From assembly GCF_032335695.1 (NCBI RefSeq), contig NZ_JACTOJ010000002.1:124001-188000 (forward strand): a stretch of 64,000 nucleotides of DNA, read 5' to 3'. Every line of letters begins with the position of its first letter. The stretch's first letter is position 1. This stretch comes from JACTOJ01 sp032335695 (GTDB taxonomy: Bacteria; Bacillota; Clostridia; Clostridiales; Clostridiaceae). The notes beneath the pieces are model-generated. The model made no database searches and was not told where the DNA came from. It saw only the letters and a program-made list of their open reading frames with translations. Shown here in pieces: positions 43,288-53,472 of this stretch. The translations under genes and the position numbers were made by a program.

Positions 43288-43726
43288 TATAACTATAATG
43301 CCCATAGATGATAGATATATTAATGATATACTAAACATCTCTTCTTTAAGCTTTACAGTCTCTTGGAGTAAAGAATCCTTTGAAAATGAATTATCTAATC
43401 AATACGCTAGATATGTAGTTGCAATTGTGGATGGCATAGTAGTAGGCTTTGGAGGAATGTGGATCATAATTGACGAAGCTCATATAACTAATATTGCAGT
43501 ACATCCAGAATTTAGAGGCTGCGGCATAGGAAGTGTAATTCTTGATGCTCTTATAGATATATGCTTAAATGAAAAAGTAGTGGCTATGACACTTGAGGTA
43601 CGTGCTTCAAATGAAAGAGCTAAAAATTTGTATGGTAAATTTGGATTTGTGGAAGAAGGCATAAGGAAGGCTTACTATCAAGATAATAGAGAAGACGCTA
43701 TAATAATGTGGAAAAGGGATTTTTGA
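43280..43726 (+). CDS. rimI: Ribosomal protein S18 alanine N-acetyltransferase
   Basis: 148 residues, GNAT fold. Acetyl-CoA loop 'PEFRGCGIGSVILDAL' (R/Q-x-x-G-x-G/A pattern), 'LEVRASNERAKNLYGKFGF' as in RimI. It modifies the N-terminus of S18 or related proteins. Third gene of the tsaE operon, ending at the terminator at 43739. Confidence 0.92.
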   Translation: MSDITIMPIDDRYINDILNISSLSFTVSWSKESFENELSNQYARYVVAIVDGIVVGFGGMWIIIDEAHITNIAVHPEFRGCGIGSVILDALIDICLNEKVVAMTLEVRASNERAKNLYGKFGFVEEGIRKAYYQDNREDAIIMWKRDF

Positions 43727-43738
43727 AAGCTTAAAAAT

Positions 43739-43769
43739 AAAAGGATTGTTCATCTAGAGCAATCCTTTT
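43739..43769. terminator. Bidirectional terminator
   Basis: AAAAGGATTG (43739-43748) pairs with CAATCCTTTT (43760-43769), ending the rimI operon and the convergent ribU gene. Confidence 0.88.
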
Positions 43770-43791
43770 ATTTCTAATAAATTTCTATATT

Positions 43792-44370
43792 TTATGCCGC
43801 ATTTTTACTTTTGAAGCCTTCAGCACGTATAACTATAGATATCTTATTGTAAGCTAACATAGTTATTGCTGATACCATAATACCTTTTATTAAGTTGAAA
43901 GGCACTATCCCTGAAACTATATATTTTGTAATATAGTCTGCGCCCTGAAGCTGCAATTTATATAATGGTACCAATATATAATAATTTGCCAATACTCCTA
44001 CTATAGTCATAGCTATAGTTGCTGCAGCTAATGATATAACCGCGCCGGTTTTGGTTTTATTCTTTTTATATATAAGTCCTGCCATACCTACGTAAGAAGC
44101 CCCAACTATAAAATTGGCTAGTTCTCCTACTCCTGCTGTTCCTGTACCTTTTACAAGTATAATCAATATATTCTTTATCAATTCAATTACTATGCCTACC
44201 ATTGGTCCAAAGCCAAAAGCTCCTATAACAGCAGGTAAATCACTCAAATCAATTTTAAGAAATGGGAATGCTGGTAGAATAGGAAATTCAAAAACCATAA
44301 GTACCACTGCTATGGCTGACAACAATGCAATTTTTACTAACATTTCTGTGCTTTTATTAACGCTTTTCAT
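43792..44370 (-). CDS. ribU: Riboflavin ECF transporter S component
   Basis: 192 residues, five to six membrane spans. The RibU pattern is seen in 'FPFLKIDLSDLPAVIGAFGFGP' region (Asp-Leu-Ser-Asp) and 'GTAGVGELANFIVG'. It binds riboflavin and works with a shared EcfA/A'/T module encoded elsewhere. An FMN riboswitch at 44467-44614 directly upstream supports the substrate. Confidence 0.93.
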   Translation of the reverse strand: MKSVNKSTEMLVKIALLSAIAVVLMVFEFPILPAFPFLKIDLSDLPAVIGAFGFGPMVGIVIELIKNILIILVKGTGTAGVGELANFIVGASYVGMAGLIYKKNKTKTGAVISLAAATIAMTIVGVLANYYILVPLYKLQLQGADYITKYIVSGIVPFNLIKGIMVSAITMLAYNKISIVIRAEGFKSKNAA

Positions 44371-44466
44371 TTTTATTCCTCCTTAAACTACTTCAGGAGG
44401 TATGCCAGATAGCTATACAGCAGTTTAAGCAGGCGCGCCTTAAAATCTACTTAAACAAATAAATAA

Positions 44467-44614
44467 AACCCTGACAAAAGTCAGGGCTTAAACTCTATCT
44501 ACACACATACCTTCTTCCATCCAGACTTTACTGTCGGCTTCGGAATTTAACCGAATCTGCCTTACGGCTCGCGGGCTATACCGCCGGTAGGGAATCACAC
44601 CCTGCCCTGAAGAT
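44467..44614 (-). promoter_or_regulatory. FMN riboswitch with terminator
   Basis: On the leftward strand the RFN element runs from about 44614 (TCTTCAGGGCAGGGTG) to about 44508 (GTCTGGATGGAAGAAGG). It is followed by the hairpin GCCCTGAC-TTTT-GTCAGGGT (44467-44488) and a T-tract. FMN binding should favour termination before ribU. Confidence 0.96.
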
Positions 44615-44674
44615 ACTATATTTGATTTATTAATTACAGTATAGTACCATTTATAAAATTTTGCAACATGTTTT

Positions 44675-46831
44675 TTATTGTTTTTTCATGGTAAGAGATA
44701 TTCTTTTTCTTTTGGTATCTACCTCTAACACTCTTACATCCACTATATCTCCCACCTTAACTATATCAAGGGGATGCTTTACAAACCTATCTGCCATCTG
44801 GCTTTTGTGTACAAGCCCATCCACATGAACTCCAATATCTACAAAAGCACCGAAGTCTGATACATTTCTTACAGTACCCTTAAGTTCCATGCCTTCTGTA
44901 AGCTGTGTCATATCTATAACTCCAGTTTTAAATATAGGCTTTGGAAGCTCTTCTCTTGGGTCTCTTCCCGGCTTTTTAAGTTCCTTTATTATATCCGTAA
45001 GAGTAGGAATACCAATCGCTATAATATTAGCAAGTTCTCCTATGCCCTTTTCCTTAACTCTATTCTCTATATCACTTAGCCCTTTTCTTAGCTCCTCATT
45101 AGAATATCCCAATAATTCTACCAGTTTTCTTGCTGCTTCGTAGGACTCTGGATGCACAGCTGTATTATCAAGTGCCTCCTTGCTCTCTACAACTCTCAAA
45201 AAGCCTGCACACTGCTCATAAGCCTTTTGTCCAAGTCTTTTAACCTTTAAAATCTCTTTTCGATTTTCAAACTTACCATTTTCTTCTCTATAATTAACAA
45301 TATTTTGTGCTATACTGGCATTTATTCCTGATATATAGGATAGCAGAGATGGTGTGGCAGTGTTTATATCTACTCCTACATTATTAACACAATCCTCTAC
45401 TACTCCCTTTAAGGATTCATCCAAAGTCTTAGGGGTTACATCATGCTGATACTGACCTACACCTATGGATTTAGGATCGATTTTAACAAGTTCCGCTAAT
45501 GGATCCTGGAGTCTTCTTCCAATGGATATGGCTCCCCTTACTGTTACATCTAGTTCAGGATATTCCTTGGCAGCAAGCTCTGAGGCAGAGTAAACCGAAG
45601 CTCCTGCCTCAGAAACTACCACATAAAATAATTCTTTTCCTTTTTCCTCTTTAACTTCTTTTATTAATCTTGCTATTACTTCTTCTGATTCTCTGCTGGC
45701 AGTACCATTTCCTAAGGATATAACCTCTACATTGTGCTTATATACAAGCTGCTTTAAGGTTCTAATAGATCCCTCAACATCATTCTGAGGAGCTGTTGCA
45801 AATACAGTAGACTTATCTAGATATTTTCCCGTATCATCTAGTATAGCTATCTTACAGCCTGTTCTAAAGCCTGGATCATAACCCATAACCACTTTCCCCT
45901 TTATAGGTGCTTGCATCAGCAGTGCTTTTAAATTTGCCTTAAATATATCTATTGCCCCAGCTTCACCCTTATCCGTAAGTTCAGAACGTATTTCTCGCTC
46001 TATGGAAGGATAAATAAGCCTCTTAAAAGAATCCTTTACGCTTTCTTCTATGTACTTATCTGTGACTTTATTTCCTTTCAGACAGTTTGAATTTAAATAA
46101 TTTATTATTTTCTCTTCATTAACTGTTGTCTTTACAGCTAATATCTTCTCTTTTTCTCCTCTGTTTACAGCTAATATTCTATGGGAAGGTATGGTTCTTA
46201 CAGGTTCCTTGTAATCATAATACATCTCGTAAGGAGTTGGTTCTTCGGAGCTTCCTTTAGTCTCTATCACTCCTTCTCTCTGCACAAGACTTCTTATCCA
46301 TTTTCTATATTCTGCTTCATCAGATATCATTTCGCTCACTATATCCATAGCTCCCTGAAGGGCTTCTTCTGCAGAAGCGACTCCTTTTTCTTCATTTTTA
46401 AAGCCCTCTGCATGTTTTATTATATCTCCCTGGAACTTTCCTTCATATATGAGCTCTGCTAGCGGTTTTAATCCTTTTTCTACAGCTATGGTAGCTCTTG
46501 TTCTCTTTTTAGGTCTGAAAGGTCTATATATATCTTCTATTTCTGTTAATGTATCAGCATTTAAAAGATTAGTTTTCAATTCTTCTGAAAGATTTCCCTG
46601 CTCATCAATGAGACGCATTACGTCTTCTCGTCTCTCCTCCAAATTTCTCAGATAGTTTAATCTTTCATAAAATTTTCTTAAAATATCATCGTCAAGACCG
46701 CCTGTTCGCTCTTTTCTATATCTGGCAATAAAAGGAACAGTGTTTCCTTCATCCAGCATTTCTATTACATTATTTACTTGATTCAAACTTATTTTTAATT
46801 CTTCAGCTAATCTCTGTTCTATATTTTTCAT
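44675..46831 (-). CDS. tex: Tex-family RNA-binding transcription accessory protein
   Basis: 718 residues, full length. N-terminal Tex helical part ('PFIARYRKERTGGLDDDIL'), YqgF-like domain (about 320-450, 'GYDPGFRTGCKIA'), HhH motifs (about 480-560, 'VGVDINTATPSLLSYISGI'), and a C-terminal S1 domain from about residue 643 ('GTVRNVSDFGAFVDIGVHVD'). Binds RNA and affects transcription and toxin expression in other Gram-positives. Single gene. Confidence 0.96.
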   Translation of the reverse strand: MKNIEQRLAEELKISLNQVNNVIEMLDEGNTVPFIARYRKERTGGLDDDILRKFYERLNYLRNLEERREDVMRLIDEQGNLSEELKTNLLNADTLTEIEDIYRPFRPKKRTRATIAVEKGLKPLAELIYEGKFQGDIIKHAEGFKNEEKGVASAEEALQGAMDIVSEMISDEAEYRKWIRSLVQREGVIETKGSSEEPTPYEMYYDYKEPVRTIPSHRILAVNRGEKEKILAVKTTVNEEKIINYLNSNCLKGNKVTDKYIEESVKDSFKRLIYPSIEREIRSELTDKGEAGAIDIFKANLKALLMQAPIKGKVVMGYDPGFRTGCKIAILDDTGKYLDKSTVFATAPQNDVEGSIRTLKQLVYKHNVEVISLGNGTASRESEEVIARLIKEVKEEKGKELFYVVVSEAGASVYSASELAAKEYPELDVTVRGAISIGRRLQDPLAELVKIDPKSIGVGQYQHDVTPKTLDESLKGVVEDCVNNVGVDINTATPSLLSYISGINASIAQNIVNYREENGKFENRKEILKVKRLGQKAYEQCAGFLRVVESKEALDNTAVHPESYEAARKLVELLGYSNEELRKGLSDIENRVKEKGIGELANIIAIGIPTLTDIIKELKKPGRDPREELPKPIFKTGVIDMTQLTEGMELKGTVRNVSDFGAFVDIGVHVDGLVHKSQMADRFVKHPLDIVKVGDIVDVRVLEVDTKRKRISLTMKKQ

Positions 46832-47029
46832 TTCTATTACTCCCTATAAATTTTGTTAAATTAATGCTTATGCTCTAAATTGCCTATTAGCATAGCCTAA
46901 AAAAATACATACTTAATTATAAGTTAAATCACATATAATTTTCAACCTTAACGGAATTTTTTAAAAGTATTCTAATAAGAGTAGCCTTTTCATAATATTA
47001 TATAGAAATCAATAAAAGCGAGGCTGTGA

Positions 47030-48409
47030 ATGAAAAAAAGACACTTATCCATCTTTATACTTTTAATATTTTCACTGCTATGCGTACTTGGTTTTAGGTA
47101 TACCAAGCAGAGAAATAGCTTTGATATTTCAGAAACCATAGATAACATTGAATACCTTTCCTCGGAAAAACTTGGAGGAAGACTTGCCGGAACTCTAGGA
47201 AATACGGAAGCTTCTGTATTTGTTAGAGATTGGTTCAAGAAAAATGGAATTGAACCATTAACTAAAGATTATATGGAAAGCTTTGAAGTATTAGCTCCAA
47301 AAAAACTAAATGGAAGCGCCTACTTAAAAATAGTAAACAGCAGCGGCGCAGCTGTTCATCAATTCAAATATGGAACTGATTTCAAGGAGGACATGCTTAA
47401 CTTTCAGAGCAATTCAATAAATTTTAATAAAAAGGATCAGATTCATCAGGATAAAGGCTTCATTACAGTGGCACAAAATAATAAAATTTATCTGTTTTAC
47501 TGCCCAGAAGATAATAATTTAAGCTTTAGGAGCTCATTTTTTTCTGATTCTAATATAAGCTTATGTGTTTTGCTGAACAAGAATGCCTTTGATTCTATGA
47601 AAAATTATATTGCCAAGGGATATAATGTTCAATGCTTCCTTCCTTACGAAACTGAAAAAGTTAAAATAAATAATGTTTTGGGCATAGTCAAAGGAAAGAG
47701 AAGCAACCTTCCACCTATAGTTATTTCCGCGCATTTTGACCATCTGGGAAATGATCTTTCAGGAAATACTTATTTCGGAGCACTGGACAATGCTTCAGGA
47801 ACTGCATTTATGATGGAGCTTGCAAAACTAGTGAAATCCATAGGACAACCAGAAAGAGATATAATCTTTGCAGCCTTCAATGCTGAAGAATTCGGATGCC
47901 TTGGTTCTAAATATTTTGTTCAAGATTATAAAGGCAGATTGAGTGGCAGCCAAGTATTTAATTTTGACATGATAGGCAGCGATCAAAATGTACCTATTTC
48001 AATAATAGGCGGCAGCAAAGATAATGCGAATTCTCCTTTAGTTAAGGATACAGCTAAAATTTGCAGTGATAAAAATATTTCTTTTAAATATTCTTTTGAA
48101 GACTGCAGTGACCACGAATTTTTTAGGAAAAATAATATTGATGCTGTAACCTTATGCGATAATGATATTTCCAAAATACATACTCCATCAGATAAATCAG
48201 AGTATATAAGTGAATCTTCCATACATCGTTCCTACATTCTCTCTTCAAAATTAATAATTAAATATGCTTATTCTGATTATGTATATTACATATACAACAA
48301 TACTATTTTCTTCATATTTATAGTTTTAGTTATAACCATCTTCACAATCGTTATGGTTCATAATAAAATAAAAGAAGCTAGAAAATCCAATTCAACTAAG
48401 ATACGATAA
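47030..48409 (+). CDS. M28-family zinc aminopeptidase, membrane-anchored
   Basis: 459 residues. N-terminal anchor at about 5-22 and a C-terminal membrane span at about 421-442. The peptidase core has metal ligands in 'SAHFDHLG', 'GALDNASGTAF', 'FNAEEFGCLGS' and 'FNFDMIG'. It should act outside the membrane on peptides or protein N-termini. A second C-terminal span is unusual for the family. Single gene. Confidence 0.9.
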   Translation: MKKRHLSIFILLIFSLLCVLGFRYTKQRNSFDISETIDNIEYLSSEKLGGRLAGTLGNTEASVFVRDWFKKNGIEPLTKDYMESFEVLAPKKLNGSAYLKIVNSSGAAVHQFKYGTDFKEDMLNFQSNSINFNKKDQIHQDKGFITVAQNNKIYLFYCPEDNNLSFRSSFFSDSNISLCVLLNKNAFDSMKNYIAKGYNVQCFLPYETEKVKINNVLGIVKGKRSNLPPIVISAHFDHLGNDLSGNTYFGALDNASGTAFMMELAKLVKSIGQPERDIIFAAFNAEEFGCLGSKYFVQDYKGRLSGSQVFNFDMIGSDQNVPISIIGGSKDNANSPLVKDTAKICSDKNISFKYSFEDCSDHEFFRKNNIDAVTLCDNDISKIHTPSDKSEYISESSIHRSYILSSKLIIKYAYSDYVYYIYNNTIFFIFIVLVITIFTIVMVHNKIKEARKSNSTKIR

Positions 48410-48418
48410 AAAAAAGCA

Positions 48419-48450
48419 GCCTAGAAATTAATTTATGTTAATTTCTAGGC
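48419..48450 (-). terminator. Terminator of prfB/secA operon
   Basis: GCCTAGAAATTAA (48419-48431) pairs perfectly with TTAATTTCTAGGC (48438-48450), with a long T run on the leftward strand. Confidence 0.9.
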
Positions 48451-48458
48451 CTCTAAAA

Positions 48459-49581
48459 TTAAATATCCAAAGTTCCGTTGCTGCTCTTTTTAAGATACTC
48501 GTTTATAAATAAGTCTATTTCTCCATCCATAACAGCATTTACATTTCCATTTTCTGCTCCTGTTCTATGATCCTTAACCATGGTGTAGGGCTGAAAAACG
48601 TAGGAGCGAATTTGGCTTCCCCAACCTATGTCCTTTAGATCTCCTGTTAAATCATCTATCTTTTCCTTATGGGCTCTTTCCATGAGTTCAATAAGCTTGC
48701 CTTTAAGCATATTCATAGCCTGCTCTCTATTAGAGTGCTGACTTCTTTCATTTTGGCATTGAACAACTATGCCTGTAGGTATATGCGTTATTCTTATAGC
48801 TGATTCTGTCTTGTTTACATATTGTCCTCCAGCACCGCTGGCCCTATAAGTATCAATCTTAAGATCCTCAGGTCTTATCTCTATATTTTGACTTGCAGTA
48901 AGCTCTGGAAGAACTTCCATGGAAGCAAAGGAAGTCTGCCTTTTCCCATTAGCATTAAAAGGCGATATTCTGACCAAACGATGAATTCCTCTCTCTGCCT
49001 TGAGATATCCATAAGCATATTCTCCATTGACCTTTATGGTGACTCCCTTTATTCCAGCTTCATCCCCAGGAAGATAATCCAAAGTTTCTAAGGTATATCC
49101 TTTTTTTTCGCACCATCTGGTATACATTCTTAAAAGCATTTGGGTCCAATCCTGAGCATCAGTACCGCCAGCTCCAGCATGCAAAGTCAATATAGCATTA
49201 TTGGTGTCATACTCACCAGAAAGCAGTATTTGTATTCTGAATTTCTCAATTTCTGCAGCTGCTGATTTGAATTCTTCCATTATTTCTGGAATCAAGGCTT
49301 CATCATCTTCTTCGTTAGCAAGCTCAATCATAATCTCTAAATCATCAACTCTGTTCTCTAATTTATTGAATTTCTCAAGCTTACCCTTCAATATTTTACT
49401 CTGCCTAGCAAATTCTTGAGCTCTATCAGCATCCTCCCAAAATCCTGGTTCCTGCATGCTGCCTTCTAGTTCTGCTATTCTCTTTTCAATGCCTGCAACG
49501 TCAAAGAGAAGCCCCCATTTCCTTTAATGTTAGTTTCATTTCCTGTATGTTGCTTAAAACTTCTTCCAGTTGCAATAACAT
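48459..49581 (-). CDS. prfB: Peptide chain release factor 2, programmed +1 frameshift
   Basis: RF2, 373 residues if shifted. ORF1 starts at ATG 49581 (GGAG upstream) and reads 26 codons to CTT-TGA; the UGA is at 49501-49503. Translation slips +1 on CTTTGAC and continues as D-V-A-G-I-E in the frame ending at 48459. The internal Shine-Dalgarno-like GGGGG just upstream of CTT is present, as in known prfB sites. The GGQ motif is in 'ASGAGGQYVNK' and the stop-codon-reading SPF in 'RISPFNANGKR'. Follows secA by 19 nt. Confidence 0.97.
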
Positions 49582-49600
49582 TTCTTCAACTCCTTTATAT

Positions 49601-52111
49601 TTATGACATCCTTCCACAGCAATTTTTATACTTTTTGCCGCTTCCGCATGGACAAGGGTCGTTTCTGCCAACCTTCTTATCTTTCTTTACTGGTTCCTTT
49701 TTAGCTGAATCATCTGATCCTCCGCTTACACTGGTTTCCTTCACAACTCTTTCTCTTTCAGGTGCTTTTTCAACTTGAACATGGAATAGATATCTAACTG
49801 TATCTATTTTTATGTTATATATCATTTCGTCAAACATTTCACTACCTTCAAATTGATATGCCTGAGCAGGATCCTGCTGCTTGTAAGCCCTTAAGCCCAT
49901 ACCTCTCTTAAGATGATCCATATTATCTATATGATCCATCCACTTTGTATCAACTACTCTTAAAAGTATTACTCTTTCTATTTCTCTTAAAGCTTCAGCT
50001 CCAAATTCCTCTTCTTTTGCTCTATAAGTTTCCACAGATATTTCATAAAGCTTTTCAATTATAGCTTCATCTGAAAGCTCTACAAGCTCTTCTGCTTTTA
50101 CACTTCCTTCTGGAATGCATAGTTCTTCAAGATAATCTACAAGCTTTTCACAGTCTTCATTTATATTTTCGTCAATACCTGATATATGAGTCTTAACTGC
50201 GCTTGAAATTACGTCCATGAACATCTCTTCTATCTGCTCTTTTAGATCTGTTCCTTCAAGCACTGAAGACCTTTGCTTGTAAATAACTTCTCTCTGCTGG
50301 TTCATAACATCATCATAGCCAAGCAATGTTTTTCTTATATCAAAATTATTTCCTTCAACCTTCTTCTGGGAATTTTCAATGGCACTTGATACCATTTTGC
50401 TCTCTATAGCTTCATCATCCTTAAGCCCCAGCTTCTCTACTATACCTTGAAGTCTCTCTGAACCAAATATTCTCATAAGATCATCTTCTAGCGATATAAA
50501 GAACCTAGAAGATCCTGGATCTCCTTGACGACCTGAACGTCCTCTTAACTGATTGTCTATACGTCTTGATTCATGTCTTTCAGTACCTATTATTTTAAGT
50601 CCGCCTACTTCTATTACACCTTCACCAAGCTTTATATCAGTACCACGGCCAGCCATGTTAGTAGCGATAGTAACCATTCCAAGTTCTCCGGCATGGGATA
50701 CTATTTCAGCTTCCATATCATGATACTTGGCATTAAGTACCTGATGAGCTACTCCTCTCTTCTTAAGAAGGCTTGATAATCTTTCTGATTTTTCAATACT
50801 TACTGTACCTACAAGCACTGGCTGCCCTGTAGCATGAGTTTCTTCTATCTCATCAGCTATAGCATTAAATTTACCTTCTTCAGTTTTATATACTACATCT
50901 GGATAATCAGCTCTGGATACTGGTTTATGAGTAGGTATTACTATTACGTCAAGTCCATATATTTCTCTAAATTCCAATTCTTCTGTTAAGGCAGTACCAG
51001 TCATACCTGAAAGCTTAGTAAATATTCTAAAATAGTTCTGGAAGGTTATTGTAGCAAGAGTTTTAGATTCTCTTTGAACATTAACTCCTTCTTTTGCTTC
51101 TATAGCCTGATGAAGTCCATCGCTATATCTTCTTCCTTCCATAAGTCTTCCGGTAAATTCATCTACTATTATAACTTCTCCGTCCTTAACCATATAATCT
51201 TTATCTTTTTTCATCATGTAATTACCCTTTAACGCCTGGGATACATGATGCTGAAGTTCCATATGGGATGGATCTGCAAAATTTTCAATTTTAAAGAATT
51301 TTTCAGCTTTTTCTACACCATCATCGGTCAATATTACAGAATTAGCTTTTTCATCTACTGTAAAATCATCATCCTTAACTAAGGTTTTAACAAAGAAGTC
51401 CGCTACCTTATAAAAATCTGTAGATTTTTCTCCCTCGCCAGAAATTATAAGAGGAGTTCTTGCTTCGTCTATGAGTATGGAGTCAACTTCATCCACTATT
51501 GCAAAATTAAGCCCTCTTTGAACTCTTTCTTCTTTATATATAACCATGTTATCTCTTAGATAGTCGAATCCAAATTCATTATTAGTACCATAGGTTATAT
51601 CGCAGTTATAAGCATCCTGTCTCTCTTTCTGTGTTAAATCATGTATGATAACTCCTACAGTAAGTCCTAGGAATTCAAATATTTGTCCCATCCACTCTTT
51701 ATCTCTTTTAGCTAGGTAGTCATTTACAGTTACGATATGTACTCCTTTTCCGCTTAAAGCATTTAAGTATGCTGGAAGTGTAGCAACTAATGTTTTACCT
51801 TCACCAGTTTTCATTTCTGAAATTCTTCCCTGATGAAGCACTATTCCACCCATAATCTGCTCTCTATAATGCTTTTGACCTATAGCCCTAAAAGCACCTT
51901 CTCTTACTACTGCGAAAGCTTCTGGAAGTATATCATCTAAAGTTTCTCCATTTGCTAATCTGTCTTTAAACTCTAGTGTTTTATTTTTCAATTCTTCATC
52001 TGTAAGCTTTTGCATAACTTCATCGAAAGCTTCAACCTTATCAACTATAGGTATTAACCTCTTTACTTCTCTATCACTATAGGTGCCGAAAACTTTACTA
52101 AACAATCCCAT
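49601..52111 (-). CDS. secA: Preprotein translocase ATPase SecA
   Basis: 836 residues. Walker A 'MKTGEGKTLVATLPAYLNAL', DEAD-type 'VDEVDSILIDEARTPLIISG', the preprotein-binding domain, 'TNMAGRGTDIKLG' of the second motor domain, and the zinc tail 'DPCPCGSGKKYKNCCG' are all present. Drives post-translational export through SecYEG. In one operon with prfB, as in other Clostridium. Confidence 0.99.
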   Translation of the reverse strand: MGLFSKVFGTYSDREVKRLIPIVDKVEAFDEVMQKLTDEELKNKTLEFKDRLANGETLDDILPEAFAVVREGAFRAIGQKHYREQIMGGIVLHQGRISEMKTGEGKTLVATLPAYLNALSGKGVHIVTVNDYLAKRDKEWMGQIFEFLGLTVGVIIHDLTQKERQDAYNCDITYGTNNEFGFDYLRDNMVIYKEERVQRGLNFAIVDEVDSILIDEARTPLIISGEGEKSTDFYKVADFFVKTLVKDDDFTVDEKANSVILTDDGVEKAEKFFKIENFADPSHMELQHHVSQALKGNYMMKKDKDYMVKDGEVIIVDEFTGRLMEGRRYSDGLHQAIEAKEGVNVQRESKTLATITFQNYFRIFTKLSGMTGTALTEELEFREIYGLDVIVIPTHKPVSRADYPDVVYKTEEGKFNAIADEIEETHATGQPVLVGTVSIEKSERLSSLLKKRGVAHQVLNAKYHDMEAEIVSHAGELGMVTIATNMAGRGTDIKLGEGVIEVGGLKIIGTERHESRRIDNQLRGRSGRQGDPGSSRFFISLEDDLMRIFGSERLQGIVEKLGLKDDEAIESKMVSSAIENSQKKVEGNNFDIRKTLLGYDDVMNQQREVIYKQRSSVLEGTDLKEQIEEMFMDVISSAVKTHISGIDENINEDCEKLVDYLEELCIPEGSVKAEELVELSDEAIIEKLYEISVETYRAKEEEFGAEALREIERVILLRVVDTKWMDHIDNMDHLKRGMGLRAYKQQDPAQAYQFEGSEMFDEMIYNIKIDTVRYLFHVQVEKAPERERVVKETSVSGGSDDSAKKEPVKKDKKVGRNDPCPCGSGKKYKNCCGRMS

Positions 52112-52336
52112 CTTTTCATCCTCACAATCATATAGCTTTATTAAATCATTCTATATTATATCATTTTAATATAAATGATTTCAACTTATTATAGACATTC
52201 AAATAAAAAATAAGGTTTTATTTTAAATAATTGTAAAATCCCACATATATTTTTAATATCGTACTATACTTAAAAAACAGTTTTAGTCATTAAAACTCAA
52301 TATTTACTTAAACCATAACCTGCATTATAAAAAGCA

Positions 52337-52362
52337 AAAGGGACATCTTGCGACATCCCTTT
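52337..52362 (-). terminator. Terminator after hpf
   Basis: AAAGGGA pairs with TCCCTTT around a short loop; a T-rich run follows leftwards. Separates hpf from secA. Confidence 0.7.
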
Positions 52363-52372
52363 ACCTTCTATG

Positions 52373-52900
52373 CTATTGTGGTTCTATAAGCCCGAAATTT
52401 CCGTCTTTTCTCTTATAAATTACATTAATTTCGCCTGTCTGCGCATTTTCATATACAAAGAAGTTGTGCCCCAGCATTTCCATTTGAAGCACTGCTTCTT
52501 CATCTGACATTGGCTTCATGGCAAATCGTTTTGTTCTTACTATTTTGAACTCTTCTTTTTCAGCTACCTGTTCATCATCAGGTATGTATTGAAATTTTAA
52601 TGAATTTCCGCTATTTCTTCTAGCTAGCTTTGTTTTCTGCTTTCTTATCTGTCTTTCTATTTTATCTATTACCAAATCTATAGAAGCATACATGTCATCA
52701 TTGCTTTCCTCTCCTCTAAGAAGAACCCCGTTAAATGGTATTGTAACTTCTATAGTTTGTCTATTTTTTTCTACACTTAATTTTGCTGATGCTTGAACTT
52801 CTGGGCTAAAAAACTTTTCAAGCTTAGATAATTTTTTTTCAACAGCACCCTTCAATGCACTTGTCAATTCAATATTTTTTCCACTTACTATTACTTTCAT
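52373..52900 (-). CDS. hpf: Long ribosome hibernation-promoting factor
   Basis: 175 residues, the long Gram-positive form. N-terminal S30AE domain (1-100) with 'YASIDLVIDKIERQIRKQKT', then a C-terminal dimerisation domain ('KRFAMKPMSDEEAVLQMEML', 'FFVYENAQTGEINVIYKRKD') that joins two 70S ribosomes into 100S particles in stationary phase. Confidence 0.97.
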   Translation of the reverse strand: MKVIVSGKNIELTSALKGAVEKKLSKLEKFFSPEVQASAKLSVEKNRQTIEVTIPFNGVLLRGEESNDDMYASIDLVIDKIERQIRKQKTKLARRNSGNSLKFQYIPDDEQVAEKEEFKIVRTKRFAMKPMSDEEAVLQMEMLGHNFFVYENAQTGEINVIYKRKDGNFGLIEPQ

Positions 52901-53182
52901 ATATTCCAGCCCCTCTCCTACCTGTTCGGTAATATACTAGATTTAAGTATTGAATTTTTAAGAAATAAATCAATCCTCTAATTAATATAATATTCTGAAG
53001 ATTTTATTGAAAAGAATTTATGATTTATGTTATTTATATTTTAATATGAATTTAACATAAACTCAACAGTTATTTTTTGAATTTACAAAATATTTAGTAA
53101 AGTTAATTTGTTCTATCTTCCTTATTCGCATTTTATTACTTATTTTTGACATTCAACACTTATTGACAAAAGCATAAGTAAA
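52901..53182. other. AT-rich spacer, nothing seen
   Basis: 282 bp between hpf and the non-coding RNA terminator. No ORF, repeat or RNA motif recognised; presumably the hpf promoter. Confidence 0.3.
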
Positions 53183-53438
53183 AAAAAACAGCAGTTCTTT
53201 TAAGAACTACTATTTGATCACACTCTTATATTAAAGCTGGTTGACCTGGTCTTTGACCCCACACTCGCCTGCTGGAACTTTTGCTACCCGGACTCAACCT
53301 CTCACTACTCATACTCTCGCTAAAAGCGGCAGGACTTACTTCTAAGCCGCACCATGCTCATTAAGACTTTTGCTCAACTTACGTGGATCGTTTTGCCTGC
53401 GACTGGCATCGACTTTCAACCACAAACCCAGCTTTAAC
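53183..53438 (-). ncRNA. Structured non-coding RNA (6S-like candidate)
   Basis: A transcript from about 53438 to the terminator at 53183-53212 would be about 255 nt. Its ends pair: TTAAAGCTGG near the 5' end with CCAGCTTTAA (53231-53240), a perfect 10-bp closing stem, with inner stems and an unpaired middle. A GCGGC/GCCGC hairpin lies within. It is GC-rich against its surroundings and has no ORF. A closed rod of about 208 nt recalls 6S RNA, but I cannot confirm the 6S consensus; other small RNAs remain possible. Confidence 0.6.
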
Positions 53439-53444
53439 AAATAT

Positions 53445-53472
53445 ATTATACCGTACTTTTGGCAACAGTCAA
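53445..53472 (-). promoter_or_regulatory. Promoter of the non-coding RNA inside comF
   Basis: -35 TTGACT (complement of 53467-53472), 16 bp, -10 TATAAT (complement of 53445-53450), about 6 nt before the RNA's start. The -10 overlaps the comF stop codon, and the -35 is inside comF coding sequence. Confidence 0.75.

Noticed and set aside
44430..44437. GGCGCGCC palindrome as a regulatory or engineered site
   Set aside because: An isolated rare 8-mer in a gap before ribU, with no further evidence of function or construct.
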